Origin: Diphasiastrum complanatum
Lineage: Eukaryota > Streptophyta > Lycopodiopsida > Lycopodiales > Lycopodiaceae
Length of the DNA stretch: 64,000 bases
Reading direction: 5' to 3'
Assembly: GCA_029204225.1 (NCBI GenBank)
Contig: MU831575.1
Coordinates: 62,001 to 126,000 of the forward strand
Below are positions 1 through 12,507 of the stretch, one piece after another. Below the pieces are notes generated by a model. That model was not told the DNA's origin, searched no databases, and worked only from the letters and a program-made list of their open reading frames with translations. Each line of letters opens with the position of its first letter. The stretch's first letter is position 1. The translations under genes and the position numbers were made by a program.

Positions 1-2876
1 AAACATCCGTCGTGAACTAAAACCAGTTGACCTTTATGATCAACTTAAAGACATAATGACTGATGTTATCCGTGACTAAGATGAAGACTCTGATGACAAC
101 TTTGATAATAGTGAAAAAAAATCTAAGAATCATGAACGTCTTAACCACCCGAAACATAAAAATACCGCCCAGTCTTCTGAACTTCTGCAGCAAATGGAAG
201 CCTGGCACAAAGCTCAAAAAACTAATATGGATAAACGATCTGTTTACAACATCACACTGCTAATGAGTGTCCTCAACTGTGAAATCATTTTCCAATAGAA
301 CCCAGACCCATGTATCGAGCATACCGCCCCTACCCTCCACAACAGTCCATTCTACAGCCAGGGGTGTACCAACCATGACCAGCTGCACCAAATCAGTACC
401 AACCACGTCAACAGTTTGTTGTTAACCAACTCGCTCCACAACAAGTTGTCCACTATCTTGATCCTAATATTATCGATCCAACAACTTATTATGTAGAAGA
501 CACTACTCAACCGAGATACACCACTAAGACCGTTGTGTATTATATGTATGATCCTAATGCTCAACCGATTGACCCCCATGCCCAGACCTATAATCCTAAC
601 CAAGCTGTGTTTGTCACGCATCAAATCCTAGCAATACAAGGATGTTTTATTTGCACTGGTAAACATCCTAGTATTTGTTGCCCAGTAAAACTTCGCTTTC
701 TATTAGCTTGTGAAAATTCCAGCATTGAACATCATGTGAAGGATTGTCCTTCTCGATCTAAATCAGCTGCTCCTGTCTGTTCCATGCAAGTAGAAATATT
801 GCCAGTCGAAACTCATCCAACATGGGTTCGTGGACAAACCCAATGCCAAATCCCTACAATTGCACCCAGCAAAACCCAGTAGCATAATGTTTCTCTAAGT
901 GAAGATTTGACACCCATTTTCTATCCTCACCCATCCGAAGAAATTAGACTGCATCACCAGTATTGACAGACCAATACTCTTCCACCTCTCATAAAGTACC
1001 TCACACGTCTTTTGAGAACAAAACCCTTGAAGGCACTGAAGTTTGGGGGGATTTATTACAAGATAACGTGACATGTGGGTAAGTGGAAACAACAAATCCA
1101 ATCCACCAACACCACCATCCCTGACGAGTTGCTCAAAATGCCATTACACCTCACAAATCTACTCAGTGAAAGGGGCAATATCAAGATTCCAGCTACTCAT
1201 CACCAATCTCACGAAGTCCTCGCTGTACTGGATGGTGGCTCAGGTGTCAACATCGTTTCTACCTCCTCATGTTAGAATGAAATCTGAGAGACAAACTCAC
1301 CAAACCCACATGTCAGCTTAGGATGGCTGATCAATGTGGTTCGACCTACCAGTTTTTTTTTACAAGTTCTGATCAAACTAGGAAGTTTGAAATTTTCTAT
1401 AGACCTAGTCGTACTCGAAATTTTTCTAGTAATGTCTATTCCTACGAGTTACTACTTGATCGCCCATGGCTCACCAATGCAAGAGTCGTTCATGATTGGA
1501 GCAAAGGACGAGTCACCTTTGGAAATAGAGACAACTCTACTACCATTGATTCATCTGGCAAACTCAAACCCGCACGTTTTCACATTGAGGTATCATGTAC
1601 TACTGATTCAATGTTTGAGCCATACCAGTCCACTCAAGAAAAAGGTCATTATGTTGAATCTACTGATATCATAAACTAGATTCACAGTTTGGCTACCATT
1701 GATTGTGTCGATTATTGTGCTCAACATAAGGATGATTGTACCTATACTCCATGGGCCGATAACAAACAAATTCCTGATCTAGAGGCCCCTATCATTAATA
1801 TCAATTTTATTGATATTCTTCCACATAATGATGAGTTGCTAAATGTTGCATGGCTACCTACTGATGAATCAGAAAATTTATTCGTAGATGACAAAAATGT
1901 CTTACGAATTCAGAATTGTCTAGAAAAATTGGCATTTCTGATATTCAGATACTCAACTACATGGAGACACTTCCACTCAAGGCCTTTCCATAGTATTCAT
2001 CCAAAGTGGAACTAGTTGCCAAGGTTACGGTCAAAAAACCTGATACCAAGCTATACCGTGTCAAACGACCAAACTATCCATGGGAGCTCTGTGAGGAGGA
2101 AACAATTTTTCAAATCGACGACGAGATTTTCCATGATGTGCCACCACTTTCTCATCTGCATACCTCACGTCCACCGAAGCCACAACCTCGTGGCCATACC
2201 ATGAAAGAAAAGATAAAGAAATCCCTTTAAATTCAGCCACCTGGAGACCTTACCACTACTAGGGAAGTTCCTGAGATCGCATATGCTCATACACCAATCC
2301 CCGAACCTCCCAAATCACCATCCAGAAAGTTGAAAGACAAGGCCCTCCTTGAATCACCAGCCCATGATGTGTCTGCATATTTTAAGGACTATACAATCGA
2401 GGATGTAACCATCCAATTACCCCAAGCTCAATGTGAGGAAAACGGTAATTCACCCTATGAAGGCCCTACCCGAACCATCACTCTCTCCTTGAGTGAGCCA
2501 CATAAAAGTAACAAATACATCGTTCACGTCGGGGCTCATCCCAATCGAGAACAACGTAGAAGGCTTGAAAAGCTTCTACGCAAATATTGACATGTCTTTG
2601 CTTGGTCCTATAAAGACATGAAAGGAGTCTCACCCGAAGTAGCTGTACATCGTATTCCCCTTAAACAGATGCGAGACCAACTGCTAGCCATCCCTACAGA
2701 TGCAATCTGATCTACAAGGCCAAAATCAAAGAAGAATTACAATGTTTGTTAGATGCGAGATTCATATATGAACTCAAACATACTGAGTGGGTCTCTCCAA
2801 TCGTCATCGTTCCTAAGAAAAGTGACAAATTTCGCATTTGCGTCAATTTTAAAAAACTTAATGCCATCACAAAAGA
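1..2876 (+). pseudogene. Ty3/gypsy element G1, 5' part (gag/protease/start of RT), decayed
   Basis: This is the left half of a Ty3/gypsy polyprotein broken by many stops and frameshifts. Order visible on the plus strand: unassigned gag-like stretch (63-880); an aspartic-protease-like region at 1075-1279 with the motif VLAVLDGGSGVNI, where DGG stands in the place of the usual D-T/S-G; a protease-to-RT linker with DRPWLTNARVVHDWSKG (about 1460-1510); the pre-RT segment HVFAWSYKDMKGVSPEV (about 2590-2640); and the first RT block with EWVSPIVIVPKKSDKFRICV (about 2785-2845) ending at NAITKD (about 2876). There the homology stops abruptly at AATTGC-rich DNA. The partner half resumes at 9591. The RT catalytic core, about 300 codons, is missing between the halves. 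The frame is dead; no protein is expected. Confidence 0.8.
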
Positions 2877-2880
2877 TTTT

Positions 2881-4061
<1,181 letters not shown>

Positions 4062-4960
4062 CTACTTTGGGGATCTTGTGAGGAGATTGATAACATGTCC
4101 TTCAACAATATCCACATGAGATGTACATTCCTCTTCATCCACGATAAGATCTACTAATGTCGTGCAAAAGTCCTTGACCAATGAAAAATCCATGACATTA
4201 TTCCCATCCTTACCATGACATCTTCCCCAAGCATAATGATGCAATACAACATTCCAATTCGTTGCCATCGGGTCCTAGACATAAAACACTTATTGCACAT
4301 GCTCAGGCATAACAAATGGCTGATCTTTCATACTAGTTTGTCAGAGTGTTTTTGTTACATCTATCAAGCAAAAACCATTGTTGTCCATCCTCATGCTTGC
4401 ATGCTTTCCGACTATATTTAGTTTCACTTATTTATTGTAAAAAAGAATAACTGAATTGAAACCATATTCAATTTCCAAAATTTTGCAAATCCATCTAAAA
4501 TTACAAAGATTGGTTGAAATAGGATTTCTATCTCTCACACTACCGTGGCTCCAAGTTCTAAAGCATGTTGTAATACCACTGTCTTGAGTTACTTTACTCA
4601 AATCTTCATCCCTAGTACAAAGATGATAGCCATTCACCCAAAGACCTAAATATGATGTTGCACGGTGCTTTGGTCCTGTTGTCAAATCAATCAACATGGA
4701 ATCCAACATCTCGCATGCTTCATGGAGTTCATTTACCTAGAATTCAAAAGAAAAAATAATTAATTATATTCTCCATGACAAAGTGATAAAAAAATGAAAC
4801 GTTAGAACTTCAAAATATCATGTTGAGAACATAAAGTAGAAAAAACCTTTTTCAAGAGCCATTTCAAAAAATCATTTGCATTGTGATCGAAGTTGATGAC
4901 ATCTTTAGACCTTTTCTTTTGCAACATAGCCATATCTTTTTCAAATTTCTTGTTAATATA
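4062..4960 (-). pseudogene. TNP2-type CACTA transposase, C-terminal (DUF4216-like) remnant
   Basis: Reading the minus strand from about 4960 down: a segment with NDFLKWLLKK (about 4860-4890); a candidate short intron; then an open frame (4709-4428) with LIDLTTGPKHRATSYLGLWV, NGYHLCTRDEDLSKVTQDSG and ICKILEIEYGFNSVILFYNK. This succession (GP..Y.GY.VNGYRFHT, TQNSG, I.EL.YG..VVLFKC) is the hallmark of the DUF4216 tail of plant TNP2 transposases. A further exon-like piece at about 4390-4230 carries PFVMPEHVQ-stop-VFYV and WNVVLHH, matching the PF-LA-QVFY..D..W.VV ending of the same domain but with in-frame stops. The N-terminal catalytic region is not present. It belongs to the same CACTA as the plus-strand Transposase_24 exons but points the opposite way. 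Dead copy. Confidence 0.75.
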
Positions 4961-5081
4961 ACAAACACATTATATGATTTCTTTCGATAATATCTAAAAA
5001 AGACAAGGTAAAGAATGAAAATGAATTTTATTTCATATCACAAGCAGAATATGATTGCCAGTTATCATAGGCAGAATATGA

Positions 5082-6102
5082 TTGCCAATTTTCATCACAA
5101 GATTCAAGGACAAATTGTCATCCAGTTTTTGTTCATTGAGACAGAGACTCAAGAACGACATTGATAAAGCAGAGGAAGAAAATTTAATGCCAAAATGTCC
5201 TAAGTGGATGGAAAAGGAGAGATGGCATCTTCTACGTCAATACTTAAAAAGCAAAACTTTCCAAATTGTATTCCACTTTTTTGTTTTATCTATGTATTTT
5301 GAAACCAAAATTTGACTTGAACGCTTGGTCATCTCTAGTTAGTGCATGATTTATTTATCCTACTACTGACTTATTATTCATTTGTTTGATATGTGTACAA
5401 TAATTTGCTTAGAAATTGAGCCAACAAAACAAGATCAACAGAGCAAAACAACAAAAGATGCCAACCGTTGGTCGAGTTGGATATGTAGACATCAATATGA
5501 GACTGGTATGTGTACATACAACAAAAGTTGCATTTTATATACTCCGATATGCGAAACCTCTTTTTTCATGATGTCATTTGTTTTTGTCTATTGTTTGAGT
5601 GCCAAATTCTAGGCACAAGAAAAAAATAGGGCTCCAACTATTGCCGAGATCTATGTAGATGCTCATATCAGTAAAGGTTTTGACAAACTAAAAGCATGCG
5701 ACTTGGATCTTGACCTGGCTTAGACTTTGAAGGTAACACCCAACATGGAATACATTTACATATATTTTTTGAATGATTTAAATGCATTTAATTTTATGAA
5801 ATATAATGATGAACATGTATATGATTCTACATGTAAATTTGATTAGCTATGTTTTTTTTGTGTGTAGAAGGAAGATTTTAATACGCTAGGAACAAACCTC
5901 GATGAGAAAGTAATGAAGATTTTAGAAAAAAATAGTCAGGGATGAAAGAGAGTAAGAGGCTTAAGTGTCTACAGAAAAGAGATGCAGTATTCTTCCCAAG
6001 TAGATGAAATGAGAAAGGAGATAGAGAGACAACGTAAAGAAATGGAAGAACTTCAAAAGACTGTACAGATGCAGATGAAGATGATGAAAAGTTTATCCCA
6101 GG
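5082..6102 (+). pseudogene. CACTA second protein, plant Ptta/En/Spm (Transposase_24) type, exons
   Basis: Three exon-like blocks on the plus strand. Block 1 (5082-5270) holds KCPKWMEKERWHLLRQYLKS. Block 2 (about 5612-5730) holds RAPTIAEIYVDAHISKGFDK followed by a stop. Block 3 (about 5870-6100) holds EDFNTLGTNLDEKV and, after a stop, RVRGLSVYRKE, then the coiled-coil EMRKEIERQRKEMEELQK to MMKSLSQ, ending at a good intron donor (CAG|GTTAAT). The succession W-ERW..LR.YL, PT.AE.F, GRVRG and a terminal coiled coil is the signature of the Transposase_24 family (TNPA-like, thought to bind subterminal repeats). In-frame stops show decay. Exon limits are judged by eye. Confidence 0.75.
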
Positions 6103-6179
6103 TTAATTTGCTTTCTCATTTCTTCTTTCTCTCTCTCCATCTCTTTCTTTTGAAACTTGGTATGGTCCTAGCTATCTAC

Positions 6180-6542
<363 letters not shown>

Positions 6543-6564
6543 TTCCTTATTTTAGTTTTGATCA

Positions 6565-7235
6565 TGTAGCGTGTTGCTGTTGAGGAGGATCCAACGCTAC
6601 AACAATTGGGTTTAACTCAGTCGCCGTTATCTACAGTTAAAGAGATTTAACCTCACTTCTTTCTAAGAGTCTAATTATTACACATGTACTTTGAGACACA
6701 AGACAATGCATGGAATGTCATACTCTAAATTGTGAAGCCTTATAAAAAGTATGGACCTCATTAGAGAGATAGAGATAAGTTTTCTAACAATTTCATAATT
6801 TTTTTCGTATGTCATGTAGCGTGCTGCTATAGAGAAGGACCTGACGCCATGGCTGTCATGTTTAGCTCAGCCGTTATCTGAGGTAAAGAAATTGCTATCG
6901 AGGTTTTTACTAATCTAAATCTTTTGCCACTGTTGAATTTCTCGTGATTTTCTAATGTTACTTGAATGTGACGCAACAAGCTCAAGCAGAGGTGGACATT
7001 AGGATGCAAGATCCTTTGTCCTCAGTGCAACTAAAATCTATGGTTAATGAGACTTGACCCCATTGCTTCTAGAAGTGTACTTGTTTTTTATACTTCACAT
7101 GTACATTTATATGATTCGTAAGTGTATGTTTAAAGAGAATTGTATGTGTATTTTTTCAATGTTTCAGATGAAAGACTGTGTAGCTGAAAATCAATGTGCT
7201 TCAAGCATCATGGTCGAAGAGAAAAAAAAAATGTG
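6565..7235 (+). pseudogene. Tandem exon-like repeats in the CACTA second gene
   Basis: Two related exon-like blocks follow TAG acceptors: 6567-6645 (RVAVEEDPTLQQLGLTQSPL) and 6819-6890 (RAAIEKDLTPWLSCLAQPLS), with a third similar piece at about 6975-7055 (AQAEVDIRMQDPLSSVQLKS) and a fourth at about 7168-7235 (MKDCVAENQCASSIMVEEKK). They look like duplicated exons between the coiled-coil and protease parts of the same transcription unit. No known domain is recognised in them. Confidence 0.45.
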
Positions 7236-7639
7236 ATCACATCACTTAGAAAACTTGGAAAGGTATCTAAAGTTTCGAATCTAGTTATCATTGTTTTTTG
7301 TTAGTTCTTAAATTTGTCGTTTATTCAAAATGAAAAGAGGTTTGTTGGAAATAATCATTGTTCTATATGGAGAGTAGGTGGAACTTGCTTCAACATCCAA
7401 AAATAACAAAGATTTTTTATCCTCCAAGATTGTAACTTTGCAAATGTCTTTTCAAGAGGATGATACCATATTGAGATAAAGAGGATGTTACTATATTCCA
7501 ATTTTTTACGTTCCTATACATCATGAAATATCGTTCAAAAAGTGCATGTTTATTAACAAAGTTTCTGTAACATTATTAACCAATTGTAGTTTTTGTTTTG
7601 TAGTTTATTGAATTTGAAAGAAAAGAAAAAAATAAGTTG

Positions 7640-8790
7640 CCATTATGATACCTATGAGTTTCATAGGTTCATGTTGCTGCAACTTCTTGGGAGTGATTGG
7701 GCAATAGATGGTCTTGTGCAAATGTACATGGAGTAAGAACTACATATACACTGGTTGTTTATATTTGGTTATAGTCATGTCTGTAAATCTTAAATTTCAT
7801 TATATACTTATGTAAGAGAATTGCATTTTTGCATATTATGTTTAGAGCAGATCAATGAAAAAGATCGAATATGCATTGTCAAGCCACTATTTTACCAAAG
7901 AGCTACGAAAAAAAAAGATGATTTGACAAATCGGGAATCAATGGAGAAATTTTTTATTCATAATAGTTGGACAAATATCAGTCACATTTTCATTCCCGTT
8001 GTTGCCCAGTATGTATCAAATTAAATATTTTAAAGACATGCTTGTCTTCTTGATTCATGCTCTTACTACAATCAACCTTTACTTACACATGCTTTTGATA
8101 CAGTAATTATTGGAGCTTGGTAATAATTGAGACGACTTCTTTCATAGCGGTTCACATGGTTTCAAAACGTGGACTGCATTCCACAGTCAAAAGGTTTTCT
8201 TCTTGTATTTGTTTATTGTTTTTCATTTTTAAGATTCTAAAATAAACAAATATATGTTCCCAATGGACATGTTCGTACATTGGAAAAACTGGCCAAGTTG
8301 ACTTGGAAGCAACTTCAGGTAATTTTATTTTTTGTATTTTACCAAATGATCTTTTTATTTTGCATATATTAACTAAAAAATTGTTCTTGCGCATTTTGTA
8401 GGTGCCGCAACAGAGAGACTGTAATAGTTGTGCTTTGTTCATGTTATATTTGTTCAACCTGATGGTCCAAAATATTGAAAGTTTTGATTCACAAGTGGCT
8501 CATGTAAGTTTATGCATTCAATAAGTTAACCTTCGATTTATTGTTTTTTTGTTACGATTTGGGCTCGTGTGCCACTTATCCAACTAATGAGTTTGAGGTT
8601 TGCTTTGTTTTTAGCTTAATCCGCAAATTTTCAATTACAATGATATTCAAAACTTTCGCATACTACTTGCGAAATGGATTAGCGAAAAATTTGCCAACCA
8701 GAAAGAGCTTCTCTTCTAAGAGAAGTAGAAAGTCAACTTTATGCTCGAAAGTGGGCTCTTCTAAACAAATTTCTCAAGTAAGTGCAAATT
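7640..8790 (+). pseudogene. Ulp1-like (C48) cysteine protease carried by the CACTA element
   Basis: Exon pieces in order: MLLQLLGSDWAIDGLVQMYM (about 7670-7733, donor at 7734); EQINEKDRICIVKPLFYQRA to FIHNSWTNISHIFIPVVA (about 7845-8007, donor GTATGT); acceptor before NYWSLVIIETT (about 8103-8140), the place of the catalytic-His HWSLVVI motif of Ulp1; and acceptor TTTTGTAG at about 8400 followed by VPQQRDCNSCALFMLYLFNL, the Gln/Cys active-site block (VPQQ..DCG.F in the family). A final piece, NPQIFNYNDIQNFRILLAKW (about 8615-8680), matches the family's usual closing helix. Ulp1-type domains are known passengers of plant CACTA and Mutator-like elements. Several joints are inferred and stops occur later, so the gene is probably non-functional, though the His and Cys blocks survive. 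Confidence 0.72.
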
Positions 8791-8929
8791 TGTATAGTTG
8801 GCCATTTGTTGTTAAGTGTTATTGAATTTTAGGACTATGATATGGATTTGGAATTCATGAAGCCTCACACCATCAATTGTTTGCACATCAAGCTCCACAG
8901 CGGTTTACACTACAAAGTTATAAAAAATG

Positions 8930-9575
8930 TGCAAGGCCAATTATTTATTTCGGTAATTTTAGCCAAAATTTGTCTCCAAAATAGTCGAGATTGCCCAAAA
9001 ATTGCAAAAAAATTTTGCAATTGTGGACAAAAGCTTGGAGACATTTTCACAATTGTATTGGTGATATTTTCTTCAATTTTAGCCAATAAAATTTTTTTTG
9101 ACAAAAATTGTCAAAACAATTACGAAAATTCATTTTCGGAATTTTAAACTGCAGATTTATTTTTTGCAATTTTTATACACTATTTTGAAAAAAAATTGTG
9201 GAAATGAATTTTCACGATTTATGCAAAAAAAATTGCGAAAAAATATCTGCAATTTTTGTCACAACAATTGCGAAAATGAATTTCCACAATTTTTTTTGAC
9301 TTTTTTTGCCCAAAAAGTTTTGCAGAAAATATCAGCCAAACAAATTGCAAAAACAAATCACGAAAATAAATTCGCAATTATCATGTCAAAAAATTGTGGG
9401 TGGGTTTTCAGAATTTTTTTTATTGTTAATTAAGCCATAAGAGTTGCAGAAAATAAGCCAAGAAAATTGCGAAACCGAAATTGCAAATTTGTCAAAAAAA
9501 TTGCAGAAACCGTTACCGCAATTTTTGCGTGGAAATTTTCACAATTTTTGCCATTTTTTTTCTCAAATTTTGCCA
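8930..9575. repeat. Right subterminal array of the CACTA element
   Basis: About 640 bases packed with AAATTGC, GCAATTTT, GCGAAAA and their complements in both orientations, leading into the terminal CTTGTAGTG. It matches the left array in motif but not in unit length. Open frames through it are repeat artefacts. Confidence 0.75.
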
Positions 9576-9590
9576 CCTTTTCTTGTAGTG

Positions 9591-10535
9591 ACCACTATTG
9601 AGCGTGAAGCTTTGGCAATGGTGTATGCGGTTCAGAAATTTCGCCATTATCTTCTGGGAAAAGTTTTTGCCTTCTTCACTGATCATCAGGCACTCCTATA
9701 TCTTATCAACAAGACTTGCACAACCGGTCTAATTATTCGATGGATTCTATTACTGCGAGAATTTGAGTTTAGGATCGTGGTTCGAATGGGAGTTCAACAT
9801 TTTTTAGTAGACCATCCATCTCGAATCCCGAACCTGCCAACTCTAGATCAAGGTATCAACGATGATTTGCCCAATGCCATCTTATTTCAAGTTGACTCTA
9901 CACCCGTTTGGGCCAAGGAAATCATAGAATATTTAACTTCAGGGCAAATGGATCCATCCTTATCTAAACCCGAACAACGTGCATTGGTCCTCAAAAACAA
10001 ACCTTATACGTTAATTGCAGGCCAACTTTTCAAACAAGGGTTAGATGGAATTATCCGATGTTGTCTTACTGAAGGTGAAATACTCTCTGTTATATCCCTC
10101 ACTCTTGAAGGTGTTGGAGCAAGTCAGTTTTCTTCCGAAATGACTGCTAAGAAAATTTTCTTGGCAGGATTTTGATGGTCAACCCTCTTTAAGGATACAC
10201 ACACTACACTAAGGCCTGTGATGTTTGTCAAGAACCAAATGATTTCAAACATTACATGCCTTTACATCATGTCACAACTTATCAAGCTTTCCAAAAATGG
10301 AGAATTGATTATGTTGGACTCATTAGTCCCGCTGCTAGACACTCCCAATCTCGCTATATCGTAGTAGCTATGGACTATTTTACCAAATGGGCTGAAGCAA
10401 GAGTTCTTTGCAATGTTGACGCTCATTCTATAGCAAAATTTCTCTATGAACAGGTTATTGTTCATTTGAGATGTCCTCTAGAATTTATCAACGATAGGGG
10501 TACACATTTTCTTAACTCTGTCACAGCAGATTGGT
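9591..10535 (+). pseudogene. Ty3/gypsy element G1, RNase H and integrase part
   Basis: The plus frame resumes at TTIEREALAMVYAVQKFRHY, the last block of gypsy RNase H, then HQALLYLINK and VDHPSRIP, the RNase H/integrase connection. The zinc-binding integrase head follows with a frameshift near 10170 (EMTAKKIFLAGF-stop, then KACDVCQEPND in another frame). The integrase core is at 10256-10535: FQKWRIDYVGLISPAARHSQ, YFTKWAEARVL, DRGTHFLN. The second and third catalytic acidic positions are partly visible (D in DRGTHF); the domain stops before the final Glu where DNA identical to an LTR begins at 10536. With 1-2876 this forms one element split by the CACTA. Confidence 0.85.
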
Positions 10536-10905
10536 TCTCTTATGGAATGGATTTGTGAATGTCCTTGCTCTCTATTTCTTTTCTTCCATATATCATGCTT
10601 TTGTTTAGTTTGCTAATTGTTAGACCTGAATGTATTTGGAATTGCTATTTCTTATGTTTTTTGTGAGAGAAAGGGAAAGAGAGAAAGAGTAAGCTATCTT
10701 CATTATGGATCATAGGCTTAATGGAGTAGTGACTTGGGATTAATGGATGTTAGAGTTAGATGTGGATCTTCCATTCATGCTGAAATCTAAGATATGTTAT
10801 CGCTCTCATGGGAACAAACCTACGTGTGAAAACTAATTTCATCTCCTTGATGCTAGATTGCTTGGATCTTGGGTTGAGGATAGGCTAGGAAAGAAACCCA
10901 CTACA
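10536..10905 (+). repeat. 5' LTR (truncated) of gypsy-like element 2
   Basis: This 370-base block is a direct repeat, with scattered differences, of 16623-16992. Both copies end ...CACTACA. Here the block is followed at once by a primer-binding site, which makes it the 5' LTR; its first 190 or so bases are missing at the junction with gypsy G1 integrase. Confidence 0.8.
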
Positions 10906-10909
10906 ATTT

Positions 10910-10927
10910 TGGCATTGTTGCCGGGGA
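10910..10927 (+). promoter_or_regulatory. Primer-binding site, tRNA-Asp type, mutated
   Basis: TGGCATTGTTGCCGGGGA lies 4 bases after the LTR end. It differs from the plant tRNA-Asp primer site TGGCGCCGTTGCCGGGGA at three adjacent positions, all transitions of the kind made by deamination of methylated cytosine. This primer is typical of Tat/Athila-like gypsy lineages. Confidence 0.75.
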
Positions 10928-10929
10928 GC

Positions 10930-12240
10930 TATGCCAATTTTTCAGTTTGTTGCATGTTTGTTGGATGGTTAGCTTGCATTAGGCATCTTGTCGTGGCATG
11001 AATAGTGTTAAAACTGCATTCAGGGTTAGTTTGAAAGTGATTTTGCCTTATTTGAGTGAGTTTGCTTGTTTGAAATCTAATCTGATTATTGAGAAAGGGA
11101 ATCTACTTAGATCACCATTCTTAAGATCCATCTGAATCTGAAAAATCAGAAAAAACAATAAAAATCGGTCAAATCTACTAGATCTTGGTCAAAAGGAGAC
11201 AAAAATCATCATCAGAGTTGATAACTTTTTATCCTTTTTCAGAAAAAGTTTGCCTAGTTATAGGCATCTTTGGTTTCGATCACAGAACATTTAGTTTGAA
11301 GGGCAAACATTCCTCTCTAGGAGATTTCCAAAAACATCAAAAAAACCATCAAAAAACACCAAAAAACACCCAAAATCCTAAAAAATACAAAAAAGAACAT
11401 TCGTTCATTTCACTATGCATAGGTGTGATTCAAATCTATCTCTTGTCAAGTCGACGAACGTTAATTTTAAAAATAGAAGGTCAAAGTGACTGTTCATCTA
11501 GAAATGGATAAAATTTTGTGAGATTTTAACACATTTTCACAAAAATTTCCAGTTTCTAGAAAGAACCTTCGCCAAAGTTTGTGTCAGCATGATTTACTAT
11601 TTTAGTGCATCAGTGAGTTCCACATATTGTTTCATTTTTGTCAATTTTTTTTTATATAAATATAGCAGTATTACATTTGTAACATTCCTCAAAACCTTTG
11701 CTGAAACTTACTAAAAATTTTTCATAGTAAATTGACATATTTGAGTTCGACGAATGATAATTTTGTCAAGATCAAGAAAAATCTCCATTTTCACTCTCAC
11801 CAAACTACAAAATCCATATTTTTGTGTATTAAGAACCTCCGCCAGTTCCACCCAAGCTTTATCTGAGTCAGATTCACTATCTGAGAGTTCAACGAAGGTT
11901 ATTTCCACCAAATTTGTCAGAAAAGATCTGATCAGAGAGTTTTTTATCAAAAATAACATTGATAAACCTTTGTCGAGTCAACCTGCGTCCATGAAATCTT
12001 TGTCAGTACTATTTTTAGGTTTTGATTTTCTAGATCAAGCCTCTGTCAAATTTTAGACAATTCTATTACAATTTGATTCTAATTCTGAGAATTCATCATT
12101 TTTAGAAGTGTCGATCGCTTGTTCATAAATCTTTTTCCAAAAATCAAAAATCTGATTATTGTCAGGTGAAAGAAAATTTGTAGATCTGAACTGAGATAGT
12201 ATCTGATTGAAAATCTAGATCCAATCTCATTGTCTAATTG
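10930..12240 (+). other. Leader of element 2, no gene seen
   Basis: AT-rich DNA with A/C-rich simple stretches (about 11330-11400) and short frames without recognisable motifs. It is consistent with a long untranslated leader. Confidence 0.45.
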
Positions 12241-12249
12241 ATTTAATTT

Positions 12250-12507
12250 GGAAAAATGATTGCTCCTGGAGGTGTTTCCCAAGAAGTCAATCCAATCTTT
12301 GTTAGGAAATCACCCCGTTTGGATCTACCCAAATACAAATGGATTAACGAATCTAGTTAGATTTCTCCAAATCTATGTTGAATCTTGTGAAGTCTATGGT
12401 GAAGTTTTTTCTCAAAATAAACTTAAGCTATTTCCAATGGCCTTAGTGGGTGCAACACAAGATTGATATTATAATCAAGATGAGACTGAACGTACAGATT
12501 GAGAAAC
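12250..12507 (+). pseudogene. Retrotransposon gag fragment of element 2
   Basis: The frame reads KLKLFPMALVGATQD-stop-YYNQDETERTD-stop-E, which fits the retrotransposon gag core (LFP..L.G.A..WY......DW). Both stops are TGA exactly where the family has Trp (TGG), again G-to-A changes. The block is cut at 12508 by copia A. Upstream residues VWIYPNTNGLTNLV fit the start of the same domain. Confidence 0.6.
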
